Source of the DNA: Clostridia bacterium
GTDB lineage: Bacteria; Bacillota_A; Clostridia; Oscillospirales; Acutalibacteraceae
Direction of reading: 5' to 3'
Length of the DNA: 7,724 bases
NCBI GenBank assembly: GCA_017445685.1
Contig: JAFSTS010000111.1
Span: 1 to 7,724, forward strand
In this document: positions 1 through 6,028 of the stretch, piece by piece
Layout: every line of letters starts with the position of its first letter
Numbering within the stretch: the first letter of the stretch is position 1
Notes under the pieces: generated by a model
Seen by the model: the letters and a program-made list of their open reading frames with translations, nothing else
Databases searched by the model: none
What the model was told of the DNA's origin: nothing
Translations under genes and position numbers: made by a program

Positions 1-1580
1 CCTAAGTTTATCGGCGGATAGAAATACAAATTGCCGACAAAGTTGCCCAGAACGCCGAGAATATTTGCCAAAAATCTGCTTTTTAGCCCCATGAACAAAA
101 GCTTGAAAACGATCATGTTGTTGAGCGTGGTTTTGACCTTCAGCTTCATTTTTATGCTCTTTTTGCCAAAGGAAAAGACCATGTTTTTGACTTCGGGAGT
201 TTCGATCAGTATGACCTGAACTTTCAGCTTGCCGTCGGGAGTCCATCTGCCGTAAGCGGCGGCATGAGTCAGGTTCTGACCGAGGTTGAGCGCGCTGTAT
301 CTCGTCTTGCCGTCAAAGCTTATGACAAGCTCGTTTTCGCCGTAGTTCTTTTCAGTCCATTTCATCATGGCGAAGCTTTCTTCAAATTCAAAGCTGATGT
401 CGTCCATTTTACCCGGCTGCTTGACAAAAACAAATGACGCAGGAACGGACTGCATGGTGAGGTATCTTCTTTTTATCATTTTAAAGCATTTGCCGTTGAG
501 ATACTCCTCCGTCGCAAGATTTCTCGGACCGCTTTCGAGGATGTCGTAGGAGATGTTTTCCAAAAATTCCTCAAAATGAGCCTTTTTCTCGTCGGAAATT
601 TCTATTGCATTTTCATGGTAAAATGCCGCCGGGAAATACTTGTCCACAAGCGGAAAGATGTCAAACTGCTTTGAGTCGCCCGACTGCATTACGACAAATG
701 CGTCGTGTTTGGGATAGATAAAAATATACTGGCCGAAAAAACCTTCGAATCTGTAGTATGTGCCCTCGTAGTTCGCCCAGATCTGATAGCCGAAGCCGAG
801 ATCCTTTGCGTAAGCTCCCGTAAGATCGCTGACGAGAGGACTTACCATCGTGTCCATCCATTCGCGGTCGACGACCTGAACGCTGTCCCAAACGCCGTGG
901 TTTAAAAAGAGCTGAGCTATCTTCGCCATGTCGTCGGCTGACCAGAAAAGTCCCCATGCGGCAGCTTCGTATCCTTCGCGGTCGGTTTCCCAAAACGGCT
1001 TTTCGATACCGAGCGGCTCAAAAAGACGGGGGTTGAGGTAGTCGCTGATGGTAAGACCCGTGACCTCGGTGAGCATTCTGCCCAGGACATAGGTGTATTC
1101 GCTGATGTAGTGGAACTTTTCACCGGGAGGAGCAATAGTCCTGCCGCTTACGAAAATATCAAGCCAGTCGCGTTTTTCCTTGCTGCTGAGGACATTGATG
1201 GCTTTCCCTGCCGTCATAGTCAGAAGATGCTCGACGGTTATGCCCTCGATTTTTTTAAGCTCCCTTTCGGAAAATCTGTCGGGAAAAACTTCGTCGATAG
1301 TCGTGTCAAGGCGGAGCAGCCCTTCATTTATCGCAAAACCTATAGCCAGAGCAACAAGAGGCTTTGAGGAGGAAAAAGACGAATATCTGAAAGAAAAACC
1401 GTAAGGCTTTTTGGAGCATTTGACGCCGATTTTCCCATACCGTCCGATAATGATATTCTTGAAATTATAATCTTTTTGCTGACATTCCTTGATAAAATCC
1501 TCAACAACAGAGGAGTCTATTCCCAAATCTTCCGGGCAGGAGGCTTGCTCAAGACCCGACTCTCTGAATAAATTCTGCAT
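1..1580 (-). CDS. Beta-lactamase-family serine hydrolase (class C / penicillin-binding-like), C-terminus cut off by window edge
   Basis: An open frame of 526 codons reads leftward from ATG 1580-1578 and reaches the window edge without a stop, so the gene is partial at its 3' end. The translation has the class C beta-lactamase / PBP4 / esterase fold signature. The SxxK box is S70-S-S-K73 in the context FSSSKPLVALAIG, with HLLTMTAG at 118-125. A Tyr motif sits at Y158-I-S160 (classically YxN) before EYTYVLGRML, and Q299-S-G301 occupies the usual KTG/HTG place. These motifs predict a Ser70/Lys73/Tyr158 acyl-enzyme mechanism, acting as an esterase or peptidase; true beta-lactam hydrolysis cannot be inferred. 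I see no signal peptide or N-terminal membrane segment, so it is probably cytoplasmic. Residues from about 340 to 526 form an extra C-terminal region I do not recognise. The start is supported by AAGGG about 10 bases upstream and by a promoter whose predicted +1 lies about 36 bases before it. The substrate is unknown. Confidence 0.88.
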   Translation of the reverse strand, partial: MQNLFRESGLEQASCPEDLGIDSSVVEDFIKECQQKDYNFKNIIIGRYGKIGVKCSKKPYGFSFRYSSFSSSKPLVALAIGFAINEGLLRLDTTIDEVFPDRFSERELKKIEGITVEHLLTMTAGKAINVLSSKEKRDWLDIFVSGRTIAPPGEKFHYISEYTYVLGRMLTEVTGLTISDYLNPRLFEPLGIEKPFWETDREGYEAAAWGLFWSADDMAKIAQLFLNHGVWDSVQVVDREWMDTMVSPLVSDLTGAYAKDLGFGYQIWANYEGTYYRFEGFFGQYIFIYPKHDAFVVMQSGDSKQFDIFPLVDKYFPAAFYHENAIEISDEKKAHFEEFLENISYDILESGPRNLATEEYLNGKCFKMIKRRYLTMQSVPASFVFVKQPGKMDDISFEFEESFAMMKWTEKNYGENELVISFDGKTRYSALNLGQNLTHAAAYGRWTPDGKLKVQVILIETPEVKNMVFSFGKKSIKMKLKVKTTLNNMIVFKLLFMGLKSRFLANILGVLGNFVGNLYFYPPINL

Positions 1581-1623
1581 TCTTTCAATCACCCTTGGGT
1601 CACAATTTGAATACGCTAAGCTG

Positions 1624-1652
1624 ATTATATCATATCCTGCCGAAAAGTTCAA
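1624..1652 (-). promoter_or_regulatory. Sigma-A-type promoter for the serine hydrolase
   Basis: Read on the minus strand, TTGAAC (1652-1647) is followed by exactly 17 bases and then a perfect TATAAT (1629-1624). A TG one base before the -10 makes it an extended -10 promoter (TGATATAAT). The predicted start of transcription is near 1616, giving a leader of about 36 bases to the ATG at 1580. The match to consensus and the position between divergent genes are seen directly; activity is inferred. Confidence 0.75.
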
Positions 1653-1725
1653 TACATCAAAAATGTAAAACGGCTTTCTTTTTTTGAAAAAATAACGTTC
1701 GTCAAGAAAATTGCTGACATTTCCG

Positions 1726-1754
1726 TTGACTATCAGGTAAATTGGTGATAAAAT
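1726..1754 (+). promoter_or_regulatory. Sigma-A-type promoter for the iorA-iorB-paaK-ACT operon
   Basis: TTGACT (1726-1731, 5 of 6 matches to consensus) and TAAAAT (1749-1754, 5 of 6) are separated by exactly 17 bases. Transcription should begin near 1761, leaving an AT-rich leader of about 45 bases with no obvious hairpin, attenuator or riboswitch before the iorA ribosome site. It lies about 75 bases from the opposing promoter, so a regulator bound between them (about 1653-1725) could act on both genes. No clear operator palindrome is visible there. Confidence 0.75.
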
Positions 1755-1791
1755 AATAAATAATCTTTTTTGAAATACAAGAAAAATCATC

Positions 1792-1798
1792 GGAAGGG
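1792..1798 (+). promoter_or_regulatory. Ribosome binding site that decides the iorA start
   Basis: GGAAGGG ends 8 bases before ATG 1807. The in-frame GTG at 1798 overlaps this site and so cannot be served by it. The TTG at 1804 is also poorer in spacing and codon. The ATG at 1807 is therefore chosen. Confidence 0.8.
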
Positions 1799-1806
1799 TG
1801 TTTTTG

Positions 1807-3540
1807 ATGAAAGAAATTATGATAGGCAACGCTGCCGTTGCCCGTGGATTGTTTGAGGCAGGCTGCGGCGTAGTCTCAAGCTATCCCGGCACTCCAAGCA
1901 CAGAGATCACGGAGTTTGCTGCGAAGTATGACGAGATCTACTGCGAATGGGCGCCTAACGAGAAAGTGGCGATGGAAGTTGCTTTCGGCGCTTCTCTCGG
2001 CGGAAAAAGAAGCTGCTGCACGATGAAGCATGTCGGATTGAATGTTGCGGCTGATCCGCTTTATACCATGTCCTATACAGGCGTAAACGCAGGAATGGTC
2101 GTTTGCGTAGCTGACGATCCCGGAATGCACTCGTCTCAGAATGAGCAGGATTCCCGTCATCATGCCATCGCTTCAAAAGTTCCCATGCTTGAGCCGTCTG
2201 ATTCGGCTGAAGGACTTTTGTTTGCAAAAGAAGCTTTTGAACTGTCTGAAAAATATGATACTCCCGTTATTATCAGAATGTGCACAAGAATTGCCCATTC
2301 CCAGAGTATCGTTGAAACAGGCGAGAGGACAGAGCTTGAACAGAAGCCTTATGAAAAGAATCCTCAGAAAAATATTATGATGCCCGGTAACGCAAAGAAA
2401 AGGCATCCGTTTGTTGAAGAGAGAATGAAAAAGCTTGCGCTTCTCGGCGAGGAATGTATTTTCAATAGAATCGAAGGCGACAGCACAGAGCTTGGAATAA
2501 TCACTTCCGGCACAAGCTATCAGTATGTCAAGGAGGTTTTCGGCGATAGCGTAAGCGTGCTGAAGCTCGGACTTGTCAATCCGCTTCCCGTCGAATTGAT
2601 AAAGAATTTTGCAAGTAAAGTTAAAAGAGTCGTCGTCATCGAAGAGCTTGACGGCATAATCGAAGCCCATTGCAGAAATATCGGTATAGAAGTCGAAGGA
2701 AAAGAGCTTTTTTCGTGTATCGGCGAGTTCTCGCAGAAAACAATTGCTCAGGCTTTCGGAATCGAAGACAAGGAATTTGTTACGGCAGACAGCGAAATTC
2801 CTGTCAGACCGCCTGTGCTTTGCGCAGGATGTCCGCACAGAGGAATGTTTTATACTCTTGCAAAAAATAAAGTCACTGTTCACGGCGACATCGGCTGCTA
2901 TACTCTTGGCGCGCAGGCTCCGCTTTGCGCTATGGATTCAACGCTCTGTATGGGCGCGTCCGTGTCGGGAATACATGGTTTCAATAAAGCTCTCGGAGAA
3001 AAAAGCGAGGGCAGAACGGTTGCTGTAATAGGCGATTCGACATTTATTCATTCCGGCATTACAGGACTTATCAATATTGCATATAACGCGACAAATTCGA
3101 CCGTCATTATCCTCGACAATTCCATCACGGGAATGACGGGTCATCAGCAGAATCCGACGACAGGCTATAACCTCAAGGGCGATCCGGCGGCAAAAATCGA
3201 TCTCGAAACACTTTGCCGCAGCGTAGGAATCAACAGAGTTACGGTGGTTGACCCGTATGATCTTAAAGCGTGCGACGAGGTTTTGAAGCGTGAGCTTGAA
3301 GCTAAAGAACCGTCGGTAATCATCTCCAGAAGACCTTGCGTGCTGCTGAAATATGTTAAGACAAAAGCGCCGCTTAAAGTCAACAGGGAAAAATGTAAAA
3401 GCTGTAAAAAGTGCATGAAGCTTGGCTGCCCTGCAATCAGAATACGCGACGGCAAAGCCGATATAGATACGACACTGTGCGTCGGCTGCGATGTTTGCAA
3501 ACAGCTTTGCGCATTCGATGCCATAGAAAGCGGGGAATAA
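1807..3540 (+). CDS. iorA: Indolepyruvate:ferredoxin oxidoreductase, alpha subunit
   Basis: The 577-residue product is the large catalytic subunit of indolepyruvate (aryl pyruvate) ferredoxin oxidoreductase. The enzyme interconverts aryl pyruvates plus CoA with arylacetyl-CoA plus CO2, passing electrons to ferredoxin in the cytoplasm. The pyruvate-binding-type N-terminal domain carries YPGTPS (26-31). The thiamine diphosphate domain carries CAGCPHRG (339-346), GDIGCYTLG (360-368) and the GDS...LDNS pair (409-411 and 436-439) expected for the Mg-TPP motif. The C-terminus is a two-cluster ferredoxin domain: Cys530, 533, 536 and 541 (CX2CX2CX4CP) and Cys558, 561, 564 and 568 (CX2CX2CX3C). Both sets are complete; the second is followed by Ala rather than the common Pro. 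Length and domain order match the family. It is first in its operon, and its TAA stop lies 3 bases before the iorB ATG, so the two subunits are translationally coupled. The family call is very secure; the preferred aryl substrate is not visible. Confidence 0.97.
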   Translation: MKEIMIGNAAVARGLFEAGCGVVSSYPGTPSTEITEFAAKYDEIYCEWAPNEKVAMEVAFGASLGGKRSCCTMKHVGLNVAADPLYTMSYTGVNAGMVVCVADDPGMHSSQNEQDSRHHAIASKVPMLEPSDSAEGLLFAKEAFELSEKYDTPVIIRMCTRIAHSQSIVETGERTELEQKPYEKNPQKNIMMPGNAKKRHPFVEERMKKLALLGEECIFNRIEGDSTELGIITSGTSYQYVKEVFGDSVSVLKLGLVNPLPVELIKNFASKVKRVVVIEELDGIIEAHCRNIGIEVEGKELFSCIGEFSQKTIAQAFGIEDKEFVTADSEIPVRPPVLCAGCPHRGMFYTLAKNKVTVHGDIGCYTLGAQAPLCAMDSTLCMGASVSGIHGFNKALGEKSEGRTVAVIGDSTFIHSGITGLINIAYNATNSTVIILDNSITGMTGHQQNPTTGYNLKGDPAAKIDLETLCRSVGINRVTVVDPYDLKACDEVLKRELEAKEPSVIISRRPCVLLKYVKTKAPLKVNREKCKSCKKCMKLGCPAIRIRDGKADIDTTLCVGCDVCKQLCAFDAIESGE

Positions 3541-3543
3541 GAC

Positions 3544-4116
3544 ATGGAAACAAAAAGCATTATCATCGTCGGCGTCGGCGGACAGGGCTCTCTGCTTGCA
3601 AGCAAGCTCTTGGGCAGAGTGCTGATGAACGAAGGATACGATGTAAAGGTGTCCGAAGTGCATGGCATGAGCCAGCGCGGCGGTTCGGTCGTAACTTATG
3701 TCAGATTCGGGGATAAGGTTTATTCCCCGATAGTCGATCAGGGAGAGGCGGATTACATAATCTCCTTTGGAAAGCTTTAAGCGGCGAGATGGTCGTCTTA
3801 TCTCAAAAAAGGCGGAAAGATTATCGTCAATTCACAGCAGATCGATCCCATGCCGGTCATCACGGGAGCTGCGGAATATCCCGAAAATATTCTTGACGAG
3901 CTCAGAAATAAGGGAGTTGAGATCGACGAGATCGACGCTCTTTCTCTGGCAAAAGAAGCCGGAAGCGTTAAAGCCGTCAACATTGTGCTGATGGGCAGAC
4001 TGGCAAAATATTTCCATGTTGAAAATGAAAAATGGATAGAGGCTATTGAACAGGTTGTAGCGCCTAAATTTGCAGAGATGAACAAAAAGGCGTTTGAAAA
4101 AGGCAACACACTATAA
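3544..4116 (+). pseudogene. iorB: Indolepyruvate:ferredoxin oxidoreductase, beta subunit, interrupted by an in-frame stop
   Basis: Read through the stop, this is a full-length beta subunit (190 codons, normal for the family), the partner IorA needs to form the active complex. Residues 7-15 hold the glycine-rich GVGGQG motif, and residues 40-48 hold the family hallmark HGMSQRGGS. After K77-L78 the frame meets TAA at 3778-3780, where relatives typically have Glu in an FExLEA motif (my recollection of the family). GAA to TAA is one base change. From 3781 the same frame continues cleanly with AARW, LKKGGKIIVN, PVITGAAEYP and AGSVKAVNIVLMG to the natural stop at 4114-4116, all typical of IorB. The first product would be only 78 residues. 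The only ATG restarting the second half (3850) has no Shine-Dalgarno sequence. The true start is backed by GGGGA 7 bases before ATG 3544. TAA also ends iorA and iorB itself, so the codon is not reassigned. Recent nonsense mutation or sequence error are the main explanations. Confidence 0.9.
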
Positions 4117-4117
4117 G

Positions 4118-4123
4118 AAGGAG
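4118..4123 (+). promoter_or_regulatory. Ribosome binding site that decides the paaK start
   Basis: A perfect AAGGAG lies 6 bases before ATG 4130, directly after the iorB natural stop. The in-frame TTG at 4094 would begin inside iorB, lacks such a site, and adds 12 residues not expected in the family. Confidence 0.88.
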
Positions 4124-4129
4124 AAGGCT

Positions 4130-5431
4130 ATGGAAAGGTATTTCAACAAGGAAATCGAAACTGCGTCAAGAGAGACGATGCAGGCGTTACAGAACGAGAG
4201 ACTTGTCGCAACGGTCAAAAGAGTTTATGAAAATGTAGAGTACTACAGGAAAAAGATGGACGAAATGGGAGTAACTCCCGACGACGTCAAGTCGACGGAC
4301 GATTTGAAAAAGCTTCCGTTTTTAAGCAAGGACGACTTAAGAGAAGCATATCCTTACGGACTTGTCGCAACAGATCTGAAAGATTGCGTCGGGATCCAGT
4401 CCACAAGCGGAACGACAGGCAGAAGAGTCGTCGCTTTTTACACTCAGCATGACATTGATCTTTGGGATGAATGCTGCGCAAGAGCGATCGTCGCCGCAGG
4501 AGGCAGCAATGAAGATGTCGTTCAGGTAAGCTACGGTTACGGACTTTTCACAGGAGGTCCCGGACTCAACGGCGGCTCTCACAAGGTCGGAAGTCTGACT
4601 CTTCCGATGTCTTCGGGTAACACAGACCGTCAGATCCAGTTTATGACCGATATCGGAGCTACGATCCTTTGCTGTACGCCTTCGTATGCTTCTTACCTTG
4701 GCGAGTGCATTGAAGAAAAAGGGCTTAAAGATCAGCTTAAACTCAAAGCCGGTATTTTCGGCGCGGAGGCATGGACGGAAGAAATGCGCCGCGATATTGA
4801 AAAGAAGCTGAATATCAAGGCTTATGACATCTACGGCTTGACCGAGATCTCAGGTCCCGGCGTTGCATTCGAGTGCTGTGAACAAAGCGGAATGCACATC
4901 AACGAAGATAACTTCATCGCTGAGATCATCAACCCCGAAACAGGCGAAGTTTTGCCTGAAGGCGAAAAAGGCGAGCTTGTATTCACAAGCATAACAAAGG
5001 AAGCTTTTCCGCTCATCAGATACAGAACGCGTGACATATGCGTTTTGTCAAGAAAAAAATGCTCCTGCGGCAGAACTCTTATCAAGATGGCAAAGCCCAT
5101 GGGCAGAAGCGACGATATGCTTATCGTAAAGGGAGTAAACGTTTTCCCGTCGCAGATCGAAATGGTGCTTCTCAACAAGGGACTTACCTCCAACTATCAG
5201 ATCGTAGTTGACAGAGTCGGCAGCAGCGATAAGCTTGAAGTACTGGTTGAAATGACTCCGGAGATCTTCTCAGATACAGTCAACGCCATAGCAGAAAAAG
5301 AGCAGGAGATCATCGAAGCGCTCAAATCGGTGCTTGGAATCTACGCAAAAGTCAGGATCGTCGAGCCGAAATCCATCGTCAGAAGCGAGGGCAAGGCGGT
5401 TAGAGTTATAGACAAACGACATCTTTATTGA
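4130..5431 (+). CDS. paaK: Phenylacetate-CoA ligase (AMP-forming arylacetate activation)
   Basis: This 433-residue adenylate-forming enzyme activates phenylacetate or a related aryl acid (for example indoleacetate) with ATP and CoA to the aryl-CoA thioester plus AMP and pyrophosphate, in the cytoplasm. The visible acyl-adenylate motifs are the phosphate loop TSGTTG at 92-97, YGLTE at 235-239, RYRTRD at 297-302 with the conserved Asp, and the C-terminal Lys422 in EGKAVRV, in the place of the lysine that catalyses adenylation. A C-x-C-G-R pair (Cys311, Cys313) and MGRSDDM (324-330) before the swivelling C-terminal domain are typical of the PaaK branch rather than of acetyl-CoA synthetases. Length matches PaaK. 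It sits 13 bases after iorB and 15 bases before the ACT gene. Its product, arylacetyl-CoA, is the substrate or product of IorAB, which ties the genes into one pathway. Exact aryl specificity cannot be read from the sequence. Confidence 0.94.
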   Translation: MERYFNKEIETASRETMQALQNERLVATVKRVYENVEYYRKKMDEMGVTPDDVKSTDDLKKLPFLSKDDLREAYPYGLVATDLKDCVGIQSTSGTTGRRVVAFYTQHDIDLWDECCARAIVAAGGSNEDVVQVSYGYGLFTGGPGLNGGSHKVGSLTLPMSSGNTDRQIQFMTDIGATILCCTPSYASYLGECIEEKGLKDQLKLKAGIFGAEAWTEEMRRDIEKKLNIKAYDIYGLTEISGPGVAFECCEQSGMHINEDNFIAEIINPETGEVLPEGEKGELVFTSITKEAFPLIRYRTRDICVLSRKKCSCGRTLIKMAKPMGRSDDMLIVKGVNVFPSQIEMVLLNKGLTSNYQIVVDRVGSSDKLEVLVEMTPEIFSDTVNAIAEKEQEIIEALKSVLGIYAKVRIVEPKSIVRSEGKAVRVIDKRHLY

Positions 5432-5446
5432 TCGGAGGGAAAAGAA

Positions 5447-5878
5447 ATGGCAATCAAACAGCTTTCAATTTTTGTTGAAAACAAGGCAGGCAAAATCGTG
5501 GAAGTTACCGAGCTGCTTGCAAAAAATTCCATCGACCTTCGCGCGCTTTCGATCGCCGATACTCAGGACTACGGCATTATGAGAACGATCGTCGACGATA
5601 TGGATAAGGCGAAAAAAATCCTTGAAGAAAACGGCAGCGTATACAAAGTGACGGAGGTCATCGGCGTTGAAATTCCCGATGTTCCGGGCGGAATGTCAAA
5701 GGTTTTGTCGATCCTTTCGGAAAACGGTATCAATATCGAATATCTTTATGCGTTTATTTCCCGTTCAAAAGAATACGCCTATGTTGTAATGCGCGTCAGA
5801 GATAACGCAAAGGCGGAAAAGATCCTCACCGATAACGGCGTAAACCTTGTCGATGAAAACGAAATCGAAAATATTTGA
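5447..5878 (+). CDS. Tandem ACT-domain protein, likely amino-acid sensor of the operon
   Basis: The 143-residue protein is made of two ACT domains and nothing else: about residues 4-70 (IKQLSIFVENKAGKIVEV at the start) and about 72-142 (beginning VIGVEIPDVPGGMSKVL). Each has the alternating strand-helix pattern and the glycine-bearing turn after the first strand (N12-K-A-G15 and V79-P-G-G82) that lines amino-acid sites between ACT domains. Proteins of this form usually bind small ligands, often amino acids, and act on partner enzymes. From its position last in the operon I infer that it senses an aromatic amino acid or aryl acid and modulates PaaK or IorAB; no DNA-binding or catalytic domain is present. 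The start is set by GGAGGG 7 bases before ATG 5447. A strong terminator follows 19 bases after the stop. The family call is firm; ligand and partner are inference. Confidence 0.9.
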   Translation: MAIKQLSIFVENKAGKIVEVTELLAKNSIDLRALSIADTQDYGIMRTIVDDMDKAKKILEENGSVYKVTEVIGVEIPDVPGGMSKVLSILSENGINIEYLYAFISRSKEYAYVVMRVRDNAKAEKILTDNGVNLVDENEIENI

Positions 5879-5897
5879 AAGATTTTAAACTGACCGG

Positions 5898-5930
5898 GGC
5901 TGTTCGCTATTTTGCGCGGACAGCCTTTTT
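5898..5930 (+). terminator. Rho-independent terminator of the ior operon
   Basis: A 10-bp stem pairs GGCTGTTCGC (5898-5907) with GCGGACAGCC (5916-5925), with one G-U pair and an 8-base loop, and is followed at once by TTTTT (5926-5930). It ends transcription just after the ACT gene and separates this operon from the promoter starting at 5949. Confidence 0.92.
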
Positions 5931-5948
5931 GTATTTTCGAAAAAAGTA

Positions 5949-5977
5949 TTGTAATTTGCTGAGATTCAGTGTATAAT
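5949..5977 (+). promoter_or_regulatory. Sigma-A-type promoter for the Nudix gene and downstream genes
   Basis: TTGTAA (5949-5954, 4 of 6) and a perfect TATAAT (5972-5977) are spaced by 17 bases. Transcription should start near 5984, about 45 bases before ATG 6029. The position just after a terminator supports a new transcription unit. Confidence 0.75.
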
Positions 5978-5997
5978 GACTGCATAGTTTGTTTTTA

Positions 5998-6017
5998 TGC
6001 GCAGTGTTTTGTGCGCA
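5998..6017 (+). other. Leader hairpin abutting the Nudix ribosome site
   Basis: TGCGCA at 5998-6003 is repeated at 6012-6017. Because it is its own reverse complement, the two copies can pair as a 6-bp stem with an 8-base loop. The second copy shares its last A with the AGGGAG ribosome site (6017-6022). It could tune translation of the gene, but there is no T run, so it is not a terminator. The stem is seen; a function is only a guess. Confidence 0.4.
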
Positions 6018-6022
6018 GGGAG
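6017..6022 (+). promoter_or_regulatory. Ribosome binding site that decides the Nudix gene start
   Basis: AGGGAG lies 6 bases before ATG 6029. The frame is open further upstream to a GTG at 5969, but that codon overlaps the -10 box and would precede the transcription start, so it is rejected. Confidence 0.8.
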
Positions 6023-6028
6023 AGTAAT

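Noticed and set aside
1701..1718. Possible operator: GTCA and TGAC arms at 1701-1704 and 1715-1718 between the divergent promoters.
   Set aside because: The arms are only 4 bases and the interior does not pair; too weak to claim.
1581..1790. Minus-strand frame of the serine hydrolase stays open for 70 more codons up to an ATG at 1790-1788, with a hydrophobic start resembling a signal anchor.
   Set aside because: There is no ribosome site before 1790, the stretch overlaps the iorA promoter on the other strand, and it contains the near-perfect extended -10 promoter for the hydrolase. ATG 1580 has a ribosome site and fits that promoter. The open frame is probably chance in AT-rich DNA.
1798..1806. 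GTG 1798 as the start of iorA.
   Set aside because: It overlaps the GGAAGGG ribosome site; ATG 1807 has correct spacing.
2173..3668. Long minus-strand open frames opposite iorA and iorB.
   Set aside because: They are shadows of the well-supported plus-strand genes, with low-complexity composition and no recognised family.
3778..3780. Recoding of the iorB stop as selenocysteine or pyrrolysine, or a reassigned TAA codon.
   Set aside because: Those systems use TGA and TAG, and TAA ends both iorA and iorB normally in this window.
5969..6028. N-terminal extension of the Nudix protein from GTG 5969.
   Set aside because: The GTG overlaps the TATAAT box and precedes the predicted transcription start.
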